Shown here: piece after piece, positions 15,740-22,797 of the stretch
Layout of the letters: each line of letters starts with the position of its first letter
How positions within the stretch are numbered: position 1 is the stretch's first letter
Source of the DNA: RCC1774 sp050330855
GTDB lineage: Bacteria; Cyanobacteriota; Cyanobacteriia; Thermosynechococcales; Thermosynechococcaceae
Direction of reading: 5' to 3'
Length of the DNA: 25,443 nucleotides
Assembly (NCBI GenBank): GCA_050330855.1
Contig: JBHJNL010000076.1
Coordinates: 1 to 25,443, forward strand
Translations under genes and position numbers: made by a program
The notes under the pieces: generated by a model
Database searches by the model: none
Told to the model about the DNA's origin: nothing
What the model saw: only the letters and a program-made list of their open reading frames with translations

Positions 15740-17335
15740 TTAAACTCTCGTTTGAATTTTGATCTTCACCGTTTCATACTGAGCACGCAGAATTTTCTTG
15801 CTCTCTGCTGGTGCTGCCGTAGACTGAGTACCGTGGGCGGTGGTTAGCCAATCTGATAGGTTTTTACGTTGCTTCTCAGGAATGGTGATGGTCACTACAT
15901 TCGTGGGCGTACCTGGCACCTCAAGGGCGAACAACAACAGGTGAAAATATCCATTCGAGCTAAGAAGCTGTGTAATCTGGCGGCCGCGATTGTCCTTGAG
16001 ATCGACATAGCAGGGCATCCACTTGGCTCCCTGTTCTTTACTAAAAAACGACGTGACCCACAACAACATAGGGTGGGGCGCAAAGGTACACAAGAAATGG
16101 CAGTGGCGCGTATGCAGCATCCGCTGTTGAATCTCATCCTGCGGCAGCATGACCCACAGTGATGCTGCATCTTGCTTCGGTGACCTCAAGGTGCGTGGGA
16201 AGGTGATCTCCGCATTGGGAGTATTGGCAGGCCATTTCGACTGCCAAGCGATATCTTCTGCTGATTCAAAGGTGACCAGCGTTTCATAGGCGCGGGTCCG
16301 TTCCTGTTGCTGCTCTTGAGACTGGGCCGCCAACTTCGCCAACTCAGGAATGGTGTCCTCTGGCGGTAACCTCTGGCTGGTGCTAGAGATTGATTGACCA
16401 ATAGAGCTGAGGCGATCGCGGATTTCTTCTACCGTCTGGGGGCGCTGTTCCGGCTGTTTCGCCAGACAGGCCATAATCAACTCTTGCAATGGCTTTGGCA
16501 TCGCTAGGTTAGGTGCAGCCTTAGCAAAGGTTTGGGGGTGCTGCTGGCAGTGGGCCTCCAGCCATAGGTCAAAAGTATCTGTTTCGGCTCGAATGGGTAG
16601 CGTTCCGGTCAGCGACTCGAACATTGTGATGCCAAGGCTGTAGATATCAGAGCGCATATCTGGGAGCTGGCCCGAAATTTGCTCAGGAGAACCATAGGCC
16701 AAGGTTCCCATAAAGGGTTGACTGGGACGGTCTTTAGCAGACTGACTCAAGAAATCTGCGATGCCAAAATCGAGTAGCTTTGCCAGTTCACCCAAGCTTT
16801 CATTATGGGTGACAAAAATATTACTGGGCTTAATATCTCGATGGATGACCTGATACCGTTGACCATCAACATGGATGCCCTGGTGAGCAGACTGCAGGCC
16901 TGAGCAGACCTGTCCGATCAGACGAAAAAAGCGGGGTAAAGAGAGGGGTTTTACCTGCAGGAGTTGCTCCAGATTGATCCCCTCAATACATTCCATCACG
17001 TAGAACGGAATCTGTTCATTGTGCAGTCCGTAGTCAAGGACGCGCACAATATGTAAGCTTTGATGGCCCAACAGTGCGCCTGCTCTTGCTTCTTGAGCAA
17101 ACTGCTGCGCCATCTTGCCGCTAATCAGCGTCTGAGCTAAAAACTTAATCGCAACCGTCACACCCCCTAAAAGCTGATCTTCAGCTCGGTAGACACTCCC
17201 CATTGACCCCTGGCCCATGAGTTCAGTCAAGCAGTATCGATCTGCCAACACCTGTCCGGGCTGGAGATTGCTGAGACCACCATTGGCGGTAGGAGCAGTC
17301 GATTTCTTGCGTAAGAGAGAGTTAAGAAGATCCAT
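15740..17335 (-). CDS. Hanks-type serine/threonine protein kinase
   Basis: Phosphorylates Ser/Thr of unknown target proteins. The kinase domain covers about residues 34-310: Gly loop GQGSMGSVYRA (41-51), the ATP-anchoring Lys in VAIKFL (about 64), catalytic loop VIHRDIKPSNIF (about 163), LLDFGIADF, and the activation segment MGTLAYGSPEQIS that matches bacterial PknB-like kinases. The remaining 220 residues have no membrane segment; they contain a linker and a C-terminal alpha/beta region with several W and C residues (VTSFFSKEQGAKWMPCYVDL, GYFHLLLFALEVPGTPTNV) that I do not recognise. It is therefore probably a soluble cytosolic kinase. Divergent from the SH3b protein gene, with a 180-bp gap holding both promoters. 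All catalytic residues appear intact. Confidence 0.92.
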   Translation of the reverse strand: MDLLNSLLRKKSTAPTANGGLSNLQPGQVLADRYCLTELMGQGSMGSVYRAEDQLLGGVTVAIKFLAQTLISGKMAQQFAQEARAGALLGHQSLHIVRVLDYGLHNEQIPFYVMECIEGINLEQLLQVKPLSLPRFFRLIGQVCSGLQSAHQGIHVDGQRYQVIHRDIKPSNIFVTHNESLGELAKLLDFGIADFLSQSAKDRPSQPFMGTLAYGSPEQISGQLPDMRSDIYSLGITMFESLTGTLPIRAETDTFDLWLEAHCQQHPQTFAKAAPNLAMPKPLQELIMACLAKQPEQRPQTVEEIRDRLSSIGQSISSTSQRLPPEDTIPELAKLAAQSQEQQQERTRAYETLVTFESAEDIAWQSKWPANTPNAEITFPRTLRSPKQDAASLWVMLPQDEIQQRMLHTRHCHFLCTFAPHPMLLWVTSFFSKEQGAKWMPCYVDLKDNRGRQITQLLSSNGYFHLLLFALEVPGTPTNVVTITIPEKQRKNLSDWLTTAHGTQSTAAPAESKKILRAQYETVKIKIQTRV

Positions 17336-17515
17336 AGCTCTCCTATTGTGCCCCTCACCACAACAGGAGCTAGCATCCTCAGTCTGTTAAGTTGACTCAC
17401 ACAAAGATTGACCGCTACCCGGCAAACCCACATAATCCCTATAAAACAGGAACAAAGTATCGCCAGTAACGACGAGTGAACAACGTCAGATGGTGGATCT
17501 AAGAGGATAATCACG

Positions 17516-18292
17516 ATGCTCCGCTCTACATTAATTGCAATTTTGGGTTTGGTCCCCATGGGACTTGTATTGGCGCTCCCAGAGATGACTCCCATCCATG
17601 CTCAAACAACAACGCCTCAAACCGTTCAGGTCGAACGGGGAGGCGCTGATATTTACACCCAGCCCGACAGTAATTCTCTTGTCATTGGCACCTATCAAGC
17701 AGGGGTCGTTTTGACCCCTCGCCTCAGGGTATTTAATCCCGAAGGTCAAGCTTGGCTGAAGATTGGCGATCACTGGATCCCAGAGGAGTCCGTTCTTGTC
17801 TTAGAAGGCGACGCCAAACCGGTTGCATCTACCGCTGCAACTCCGGCTCCATCTGCAGCAACCCAACCCACTGCGGCGGCGACTCGACCCACCCCCGTTA
17901 CGATTCAAAAGCCGTCTGGTACACCGGCGGCAACGACGCCTGCAACGCCTACTCCAGCGCCCGCCGCTGCGGCAAAGCCCCCCGCAGCAAAGCCGCCCCC
18001 CGCCCCGCCCCCTGCAGCAAAGCCCGCCCCGAAACCGCAACCCAAGCCCCAGGCGAAGGCTGGGTCAAATACGGCGGTGCTGGTAACCAAAGAAGCAAAG
18101 GCTCAGATCAATGTGAGAACAGCCGCCAATACTAAGTCTGATGTCATTCACGCCGGTAATGCAGGAGACGCCGTTCAAATTTTGACCCGTCAAGCCGGTG
18201 AAGGAGGATTTACCTGGTATAAGGTCAAGTTCCCAACGGCGAAGGTGCAAGGTTGGGTTCGTGGCGATTTCATTAAGTTAGGGGCGAAGTGA
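17516..18292 (+). CDS. secreted protein with two SH3b-like domains and a Pro/Ala linker
   Basis: A 258-residue exported protein. The signal peptide is LIAILGLVPMGLVLALPEM, with cleavage probably near THAQ or IHAQ. The first domain (about 38-100, VERGGADIYTQPDSNSLVIG to WIPEESVLVLEG) is SH3b-like. The Thr/Ala/Pro-rich linker (about 105-180) is rich in AKPPPAPPP-type units. A C-terminal bacterial SH3 domain follows (INVRTAANTKSDVIHAGN, then WYKVKFPTAKVQGWVRGDFI). SH3b domains bind peptidoglycan or its cross-links, so anchoring to the cell wall is likely. The start at ATG 17516 has AAGAGG 9 bp before it. There is no catalytic domain, so it may be a binding subunit or signalling adaptor. Confidence 0.85.
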   Translation: MLRSTLIAILGLVPMGLVLALPEMTPIHAQTTTPQTVQVERGGADIYTQPDSNSLVIGTYQAGVVLTPRLRVFNPEGQAWLKIGDHWIPEESVLVLEGDAKPVASTAATPAPSAATQPTAAATRPTPVTIQKPSGTPAATTPATPTPAPAAAAKPPAAKPPPAPPPAAKPAPKPQPKPQAKAGSNTAVLVTKEAKAQINVRTAANTKSDVIHAGNAGDAVQILTRQAGEGGFTWYKVKFPTAKVQGWVRGDFIKLGAK

Positions 18293-18296
18293 GATT

Positions 18297-18344
18297 GGCG
18301 TCTTTTCTATCTTGATAACGAGGAGGGGAAGGCGTCTTTTCGCT
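18297..18344. repeat. 11-bp direct repeat after the SH3b gene
   Basis: GGCGTCTTTTC is present twice, at about 18297 and about 18334, in the 179-bp gap before the SLH gene. The purpose is unclear; it could be chance or a pair of regulatory sites. Confidence 0.3.
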
Positions 18345-18471
18345 AAATCAAACGATTTGTGGCTGAAAAGATTAAATAATCAACAAGGTTCAAAATTTGA
18401 GATGACAGTTGATAGTAAGTTGGATCTATAAAACGAACGAATCAATGACTAAGTTTTAAGGGAAGTTGAGT

Positions 18472-19776
18472 ATGTTTTATCACTCGCATCGGGCGGCATC
18501 TTTTTTCACTGGGATTGCCTTAGGTAGTGCCGTTTCTATGGTCTCATCAGCACCGGCATCGGCCCAGTCTACCCAGTTTTCAGACGTTAGCTTTAGCTAT
18601 TGGGCGCGTCCCTTCATTGAGAAACTGGCTGAGAAGAATATTATTAAGGGCTTCCCCGATGGTTCGTTTAAGCCCGATGAGCCGGTGACCCGTGCTCAGT
18701 TCGCGGCGATTGTTCGTCAAGCCTTTAACGAAGACTCTATTCGTCGCTACACCGGGTTTAAAGACGTACCAGACACGTTCTGGGCCACGCCTGCCATTTC
18801 TCAGGCTTACACCACAGGTTTCATGTCCGGTTACCCCGGCAATGAGTTTAAGCCTACACAGCAGATCCCCAAGGTGCAGGCACTGGTTGCTCTCACCAGC
18901 GGACTGCAACTAAAAGCAAGCAGCGCTGTTGATCAGAGCTTGGGCCGTTTCAACGATGCTTCTGATCTGCCAGACTATGCAAAACCTGGTATTGCAACTG
19001 CCACCGAGACGGGGTTAGTCGTCAACTACCCGAATGCCAAGTATCTCAACCCTAATCAACCCGCCACAAGGGCCGACATTGCGGCCTTTGTCTATCAGGC
19101 TCTCGTGAATCAGAAACAGCTTCCTGCGTTGGCGGCATCAGAAAAAGCGTCAAGCTATGTTGTGGGTGCAGCAGCAGGGGCACCCGCCACCACCGGGACA
19201 ACGTCGTCGTCCACCCCCGTCGCCAAGGGGACGGAGAAAATGATGGCGAGTGGGACACAGATTAAACTCCGCTATCCCGGCTCTGATCAAGCGAAGCTGG
19301 TGGTCACGCCAGGAGAGACCCTACCCGCTAGCTTTGAGGTTGCCAGTGATGTGGTTAATGCCCAGAATGTGGTGTTGATCCCGAAGGGCAGCATGATTTC
19401 AGGCCAAATCGTTCCTTTTACCGTCAACTCAACGCCAGGGGCGCAGTTTGTTGCCAAATCTCTCAAGGTTGGGGATAGCTCCTATACTCTGAACGCCCTC
19501 TCTAATCCCGTTGTTGCCGCGAGCGGCAGCAGCGTGACCCCTACGTCTGTTCAAGGTGGCTTAACCACTGCAGCCGCTCGGGCGGCTCTCGGCACTATTT
19601 TTGGCGGTGGAAATACCAGCTCTATTTTGACAAATGTGCTCTTGAACCAAGGTGCACAGGTTTTGCAAAGCAGTGGCTCCACGGCCTCTGGCACGTCGAA
19701 TAGCGTGATTATTGTGGATCCTGCAACACTGGTTTTGACAACGCAGGCAGATGTGAACCTTTCGGCAAGTAAATAA
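18472..19776 (+). CDS. S-layer homology (SLH) domain protein, secreted
   Basis: A secreted protein of about 434 residues. Signal peptide AASFFTGIALGSAVSMVSSA, ending near SAQS. Three SLH modules follow: FSDVSFSYWARPFIEKLAE with IIKGFPDGSFKPDEPVTRAQ, FKDVPDTFWATPAISQAY with MSGYPGNEFKPTQQIPK, and FNDASDLPDYAKPGI with VVNYPNAKYLNPNQPATRAD. SLH modules bind secondary cell wall polymers or peptidoglycan at the cyanobacterial envelope. A Ser/Thr/Ala linker leads to a C-terminal domain of unknown function (IKLRYPGSDQAKLVVTPGE, VVLIPKGSMISGQIVPFTVN). I choose ATG 18472, since AGGGAAG lies 8-12 bp before it; the TTG at 18466 is an alternative. A strong terminator follows. Confidence 0.88.
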   Translation: MFYHSHRAASFFTGIALGSAVSMVSSAPASAQSTQFSDVSFSYWARPFIEKLAEKNIIKGFPDGSFKPDEPVTRAQFAAIVRQAFNEDSIRRYTGFKDVPDTFWATPAISQAYTTGFMSGYPGNEFKPTQQIPKVQALVALTSGLQLKASSAVDQSLGRFNDASDLPDYAKPGIATATETGLVVNYPNAKYLNPNQPATRADIAAFVYQALVNQKQLPALAASEKASSYVVGAAAGAPATTGTTSSSTPVAKGTEKMMASGTQIKLRYPGSDQAKLVVTPGETLPASFEVASDVVNAQNVVLIPKGSMISGQIVPFTVNSTPGAQFVAKSLKVGDSSYTLNALSNPVVAASGSSVTPTSVQGGLTTAAARAALGTIFGGGNTSSILTNVLLNQGAQVLQSSGSTASGTSNSVIIVDPATLVLTTQADVNLSASK

Positions 19777-19832
19777 TTTGTTGCTCAAGGTCGGGGTATT
19801 GTGAGCCACCGATCAGGCTAGTCTAAAGTCCT

Positions 19833-19861
19833 AAGGGAGGCAGCGGTGCTGCCTCCCTTTT
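19833..19861 (+). terminator. rho-independent terminator after the SLH gene
   Basis: A perfect 12-bp stem: AAGGGAGGCAGC (19833-19844) and GCTGCCTCCCTT (19848-19859), loop GGT, followed by TT. It is one of the clearest intrinsic terminators here. The left arm begins AAAG, so it could also stop minus-strand transcripts weakly. Confidence 0.85.
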
Positions 19862-20030
19862 CTGTCGGGGGATCTATTGGGGTTAAAGACAAAGGGCGAA
19901 GATAAGACTTGAAATATGCTAAAACTAAGCCACGCTTAACCCTACATTCGTTCTGTTTACCTGCTGAGATGAGTAGAGGCTTGGCGTTTATCTTGACCAC
20001 CCATTTGTGCTGCATTTTTATTTCTTTGTC

Positions 20031-20435
20031 ATGAGTCAGCCTAAAAACAGATTGATTGCCTGCTTGCTAGCGTTGGCCGGAGTGATGTTGCCAGGGTTAC
20101 ACAAGTTCTATCTGGGGCAACATCGCTGGGGGCTGGTGTATTTTATTCCGGGGCTGCTGTGGGCGACCTTCCCCATTGCAATGCTGGCGAGGGTTGCAAG
20201 TCTCTGTGACGCTCTAATTTATTTGGCCCAGGGTGATGAAAAATTCAATCTGGCCTTCAGTGCTGATGGGCTAATGGTGACCCCCAAGGCTGAACCCGAA
20301 AAGCCCGAAAAGCCCGAAAAGCCCGAAAAGGTAGGTGCGATCGCAACGGCACTGCGACAGCTCGACGGACTGCGGCAAGAAGGACTGATTACAGACTATG
20401 AGTTTGAACAGCAGCGACGTCAACTTCTCGGATAG
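20031..20435 (+). CDS. small membrane protein, TM2-type domain plus SHOCT C-terminus
   Basis: About 134 residues. A TM2 domain spans roughly residues 8-60 (LIACLLALAGVMLPGLHKFY, then LGQHRWGLVYFIPGLLWATF), the two-helix membrane module with the characteristic G.H.FYLG. It is followed by a cytosolic linker containing KPEKPEKPEKPEK and a C-terminal SHOCT-like helix pair (LRQLDGLRQEGLITDYEFEQ), a module found at the ends of many membrane proteins. Function unknown. I start at ATG 20031; the upstream TTG 20007 would add a poorly supported MLHFYFFV. Five bases separate its stop from the next gene, so they are probably co-transcribed. Confidence 0.75.
   Translation: MSQPKNRLIACLLALAGVMLPGLHKFYLGQHRWGLVYFIPGLLWATFPIAMLARVASLCDALIYLAQGDEKFNLAFSADGLMVTPKAEPEKPEKPEKPEKVGAIATALRQLDGLRQEGLITDYEFEQQRRQLLG
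20295..20330. repeat. four 9-bp tandem repeats encoding the Lys-Pro-Glu tract
   Basis: CCCGAAAAG is repeated exactly four times, giving PEK four times in the linker of the TM2/SHOCT protein. In-frame length changes by slippage are likely. Confidence 0.85.
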
Positions 20436-20440
20436 TACTA

Positions 20441-20974
20441 ATGCTGCAACGATTTTCTTTACCCTCTACCCAGACTCAGCAATTCCAGCAGCAAATTCTC
20501 ACCGACCCCTACTGTCGATTTAATTCTGTTGCCGAGGTTCTCGCCGCCGCTGAGTTAGGGGTACGCATTGACGTCAATAAGGCCGGTGTTGATGACTGGC
20601 TGCGGCTCCCCGGTCTCTCCATCCATCAGGCTCGGATGCTGGTTCAACTTGTTCAAGGTGGTGTCCAATTTTATGCCGTTGATGATATCGCTTCGGCTCT
20701 GGGTATGCCCCCAGCCCGTTTGCAGCCACTAGTCCCCATTTTGCTGTTTTGCTTCTATGACGCTGATAGCCCCTACGAATCGCAACGGGTCAACCCCAAT
20801 ACGGCATCGGTGGAACAGCTTCAAGATATTCCGGGCATAACGGCCTCGGTGGCCCGAGGGATTATTCGCGATCGCATCTCTGCCGGTCCCTATCAAAACC
20901 TAGCGAATTTCCAGCAGCGTCTTAGGCTCTCTGGTTCAGTGGTTCAGGCACTACTACCCTATCTATACTTTTAG
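20441..20974 (+). CDS. ComEA-like helix-hairpin-helix protein
   Basis: A 177-residue protein with two helix-hairpin-helix modules: VNKAGVDDWLRLPGLSIHQA about residues 46-65, and VNPNTASVEQLQDIPGITAS with VARGIIRDRISAGPY about residues 118-150. HhH modules of the ComEA type bind DNA non-specifically through the LPGL or IPGI hairpins. ComEA is the periplasmic DNA receptor for natural transformation, but this protein shows no signal peptide or membrane anchor, so it is either cytosolic or a divergent relative. Its start at ATG 20441 is 5 bp after the TM2/SHOCT stop. A DNA-binding role is likely; a competence role is not shown. Confidence 0.8.
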   Translation: MLQRFSLPSTQTQQFQQQILTDPYCRFNSVAEVLAAAELGVRIDVNKAGVDDWLRLPGLSIHQARMLVQLVQGGVQFYAVDDIASALGMPPARLQPLVPILLFCFYDADSPYESQRVNPNTASVEQLQDIPGITASVARGIIRDRISAGPYQNLANFQQRLRLSGSVVQALLPYLYF

Positions 20975-21023
20975 ATCGGGGCTGGATCGTTAATGACGTT
21001 GCGCCGGTAAGAACGCAAAAAAC

Positions 21024-21050
21024 AGCGACCTCTTTTCAAAGAAGGCCGCT
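21024..21050 (-). terminator. rho-independent terminator of psbY
   Basis: Read on the minus strand, AGCGGCCTTCTT and AAGAGGTCGCT form a stem (with two G-U pairs and one mismatch) around a short A-rich loop, followed by GTTTTTTG (T6 on the minus strand at 21022-21017). It lies 35-61 bp past the psbY stop. It may also separate psbY from the convergent HhH gene. Confidence 0.7.
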
Positions 21051-21084
21051 AAAAAGGTTTAGGAGTGATGGAAGACGAAGCGCT

Positions 21085-21198
21085 CTACTTGTTGAGCATG
21101 CCCTGAAACTGGTTGAGAGCAGCAGGCAAAATTCGAAACAAGGCCCAGCTAACTGCGATCAAAACGGGAGCTATAACAATGAGTAAACGAAAATCCAT
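21085..21198 (-). CDS. psbY: photosystem II protein PsbY
   Basis: A 37-residue single-span membrane protein, too small for most automatic calls. The N-terminus MDFRLLIVIAPVLIAVSWAL and the continuation FRILPAALNQFQGMLNK match cyanobacterial PsbY closely (the usual pattern is MDWRxLxVLAPxxIAxSWALFNIxxAALNQ). PsbY sits at the edge of photosystem II beside PsbE and PsbF (cytochrome b559). Codon start ATG at 21198 is preceded by GAGGAC 9 bp upstream on the minus strand. It is a monocistronic gene with its own terminator. An inverted repeat lies in its leader at 21214-21228. Length and sequence look intact. Confidence 0.93.
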   Translation of the reverse strand: MDFRLLIVIAPVLIAVSWALFRILPAALNQFQGMLNK

Positions 21199-21213
21199 GC
21201 TAGAAGTCCTCAA

Positions 21214-21228
21214 TTAAAGCTGCTTTAA
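21214..21228. repeat. inverted repeat in the psbY leader
   Basis: TTAAAGC (21214-21220) and GCTTTAA (21222-21228) form a perfect 7-bp inverted repeat around one T, 16-30 bp upstream of the psbY start and just before its GAGGAC. It could be an operator or a leader hairpin. No known site is recognised. Confidence 0.5.
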
Positions 21229-21290
21229 AGTGGTGTCTGTCTATTGTCCTATAATCCTGGCAAATTTTGAAATCCCGTCTCAACAATTTC

Positions 21291-21935
21291 TTAGAACAGA
21301 GGTGGCAACAGCAGAGAACCCAAGCTGGCTAACCCGATTCCGATCACCATTACGCCCCCTAGACGAAACTTCGCGTCGGCACGGTCGGCAAGATGCCAGA
21401 GCAGCCAAAATGAAACTTGATAGGTCACAAGGCCAATGATGAGTGGACAGAGAAAAAGCCCCATCCAGTAGGCGATGGCTTCCGGGGCTGGCGCAGAGGG
21501 CTGACTGAAGGTGCTGCCTTGCAGAACAGAGGCTGCGATCCCCAATCCCACCACCCAGCGACGGGAGGCTGGCGATTGCCCCATCAAGAGCCATCCACAC
21601 CCTAATACGATGATCACAAGCCCCCACACAGGTACCGGCAGAGTGATCCCCACTCTTACCAACGCTGCACCCGCTGTCGCGCTGACGGCTAGCAAAACCG
21701 GTAGGCCGATACCGTGCGCCACCGCAAGACACCCCGCAGCAGCAAAAAAGGTCAAATGTGTAATATCTGATAACGGCAGGGTGGCTCCTGATCGGAACGC
21801 CTCAAACACAGGCGTCTCAGCCCCAGCGTGAACACTAATGGGGACGGCTAACAGCAAGAGGCTAACGCAGACCGTCACATACAAAGAAGATTGATGATCG
21901 AACAACGAGACGGAGCGACGAACAAATCCAAGCAA
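21291..21935 (-). CDS. HupE/UreJ-like membrane protein lacking the canonical metal motif
   Basis: A polytopic membrane protein of about 214 residues resembling the HupE/UreJ family, proposed nickel or cobalt importers. There is an N-terminal hydrophobic segment (LLLLAVPISVHAGAETP, possible signal peptide), then FEAFRSGATLPLSDITHLTF and GCLAVAHGIGLPVLLAVSAT, and further hydrophobic spans up to GVMVIGIGLASLGSLLLPPL; six membrane segments in total seems likely. The family signature HPxxGxDH on the first long helix reads LPLSDITH here: the first His is Leu and the Asp is Thr, while the last His is kept. Start is a TTG at 21935-21933 with GAGG 8 nt before it, which is embedded in a hairpin (see the leader entry). 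Separate from psbY (92 bp). Confidence 0.6.
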   Translation of the reverse strand: MLGFVRRSVSLFDHQSSLYVTVCVSLLLLAVPISVHAGAETPVFEAFRSGATLPLSDITHLTFFAAAGCLAVAHGIGLPVLLAVSATAGAALVRVGITLPVPVWGLVIIVLGCGWLLMGQSPASRRWVVGLGIAASVLQGSTFSQPSAPAPEAIAYWMGLFLCPLIIGLVTYQVSFWLLWHLADRADAKFRLGGVMVIGIGLASLGSLLLPPLF

Positions 21936-22020
21936 AATTGAGACCTCGGAGTGAGTTGAGTAGAAAAGGACTCGATCTGCTTAGGTCTCAAGGAGCCGCT
22001 GAGACGCCCCCAGTCGTCTC
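21936..22020 (-). promoter_or_regulatory. leader of the HupE-like gene with four alternating pairing segments
   Basis: On the minus strand, in order: segment 1 GAGACG (22020-22015), segment 2 CGTCTCA (22006-22000), segment 3 TTGAGACCT (21991-21983), segment 4 AGGTCTCAA (21946-21938). Segments 1:2 pair over 6 bp (8-nt loop), 2:3 over 6 bp (9-nt loop), 3:4 over 9 bp (36-nt loop). Segment 4 includes AGG of the GAGG Shine-Dalgarno for the TTG start. So 3:4 would hide the ribosome binding site, and 2:3 would free it. This is the layout of an attenuator or riboswitch-like switch. No known riboswitch class is recognised, and folding was not computed. Confidence 0.45.
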
Positions 22021-22246
22021 GTCAGCCCTCAAAAAGATCGCTAAACCGGAGCTGAATAACCCCAGGGATAGATCGTCCTGTTGCGATTTTAAAAAGTTCA
22101 ATTCAATGGGTTGAGGCTGTCCCCCTGCCAAACCCAAGAATTATTTGCCCAGCTTATCACCGCAAAATCAATATGGGTAGCTCAAGACCTATGTCAATGA
22201 GAATGGTGGCGGTAGTACACGACGCGATCTGGAGTTAGCGCCTTCG
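22021..22246. other. remaining 226 bp between the HupE-like leader and rlmH
   Basis: Nothing that looks like a gene on either strand; the longest start-to-stop frames are about 20 codons. It likely holds the promoter of the HupE-like gene on the minus strand, and the 3' end of the rlmH transcript. No intrinsic terminator for rlmH is visible. Confidence 0.5.
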
Positions 22247-22681
22247 TTACTTGTGATAGCGACCGCCCTGCAGGATTGTTTTAGCACGGTAAAGCTGCTC
22301 CACCAGCATCAATCGAGCAAGCTCATGGGGGAAGGTCATCGGCGATAGACTCAGTTTTAAATCAGCTTGCTGCTTGAGTGCTGCACTAAGCCCCTCTGCA
22401 CTGCCCAAGACCAACACAAGGCTATGGGAAGGAGCTTTCCCTAGATATTGGGCAAATTTTGGAGAGGTATAGGTTTTCCCTTCTTCGGTTAACGCTAAGA
22501 TGCGATCGCAACTCCCCCTGAGAGCCAAAATCTGCTCACCCTCTTTTTCAGGGTTAGAGTCTTTTATCTCTCGAATTTCTAGCTCCGGGAGGCGGTTCAC
22601 ATACATCTCTACCCCCTGTCGGATCCAATCTTTTTTAACTTTGCCCACCGCGATTAACTTCAGCTTCGGAAATGCGCTCAT
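22247..22681 (-). CDS. rlmH: 23S rRNA (pseudouridine(1915)-N(3))-methyltransferase
   Basis: Methylates N3 of pseudouridine 1915 in helix 69 of 23S rRNA, acting on the assembled 70S ribosome with SAM as donor. It is a small SPOUT (trefoil-knot) methyltransferase of 144 residues, near the usual 150-160. Visible motifs are the start KLKLIAVGKVKKDWIRQGVE with YVNRLP, the knot strand LVLVLGSAEGLS (usually FxIGGxxGL), and the conserved C-terminus LSLSPMTFPHELARLMLVEQ followed by LYRA and GGRYHK, the SAM and rRNA-binding knot with the terminal YHK. ATG 22681 gives this length. Convergent or divergent partners do not suggest an operon; it starts 117 bp from the divergent FAD-dependent protein gene. 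Confidence 0.93.
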   Translation of the reverse strand: MSAFPKLKLIAVGKVKKDWIRQGVEMYVNRLPELEIREIKDSNPEKEGEQILALRGSCDRILALTEEGKTYTSPKFAQYLGKAPSHSLVLVLGSAEGLSAALKQQADLKLSLSPMTFPHELARLMLVEQLYRAKTILQGGRYHK

Positions 22682-22797
22682 GGGGCAAGTCCATCATCCT
22701 AGAGAACGATCTCATCCTAGAAGGATCTGGGAGACGATCAAAGGCAAGTCGAACCTGATATTCTGTCAAACGTCGCCTTATCCCCAACGCGTTAACT

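Noticed and set aside
17752..18135. Overlapping plus-strand frame of 127 codons inside the SH3b gene
   Set aside because: Product of the low-complexity Pro/Ala-coding stretch, which keeps all frames open; no start signal or family resemblance.
22021..22140. Possible cobalamin riboswitch upstream of the HupE-like gene
   Set aside because: CTGTCCCCCTGCC on the plus strand superficially recalls the CCCCGCAACTG core, but it is on the wrong strand and the other conserved boxes are missing.
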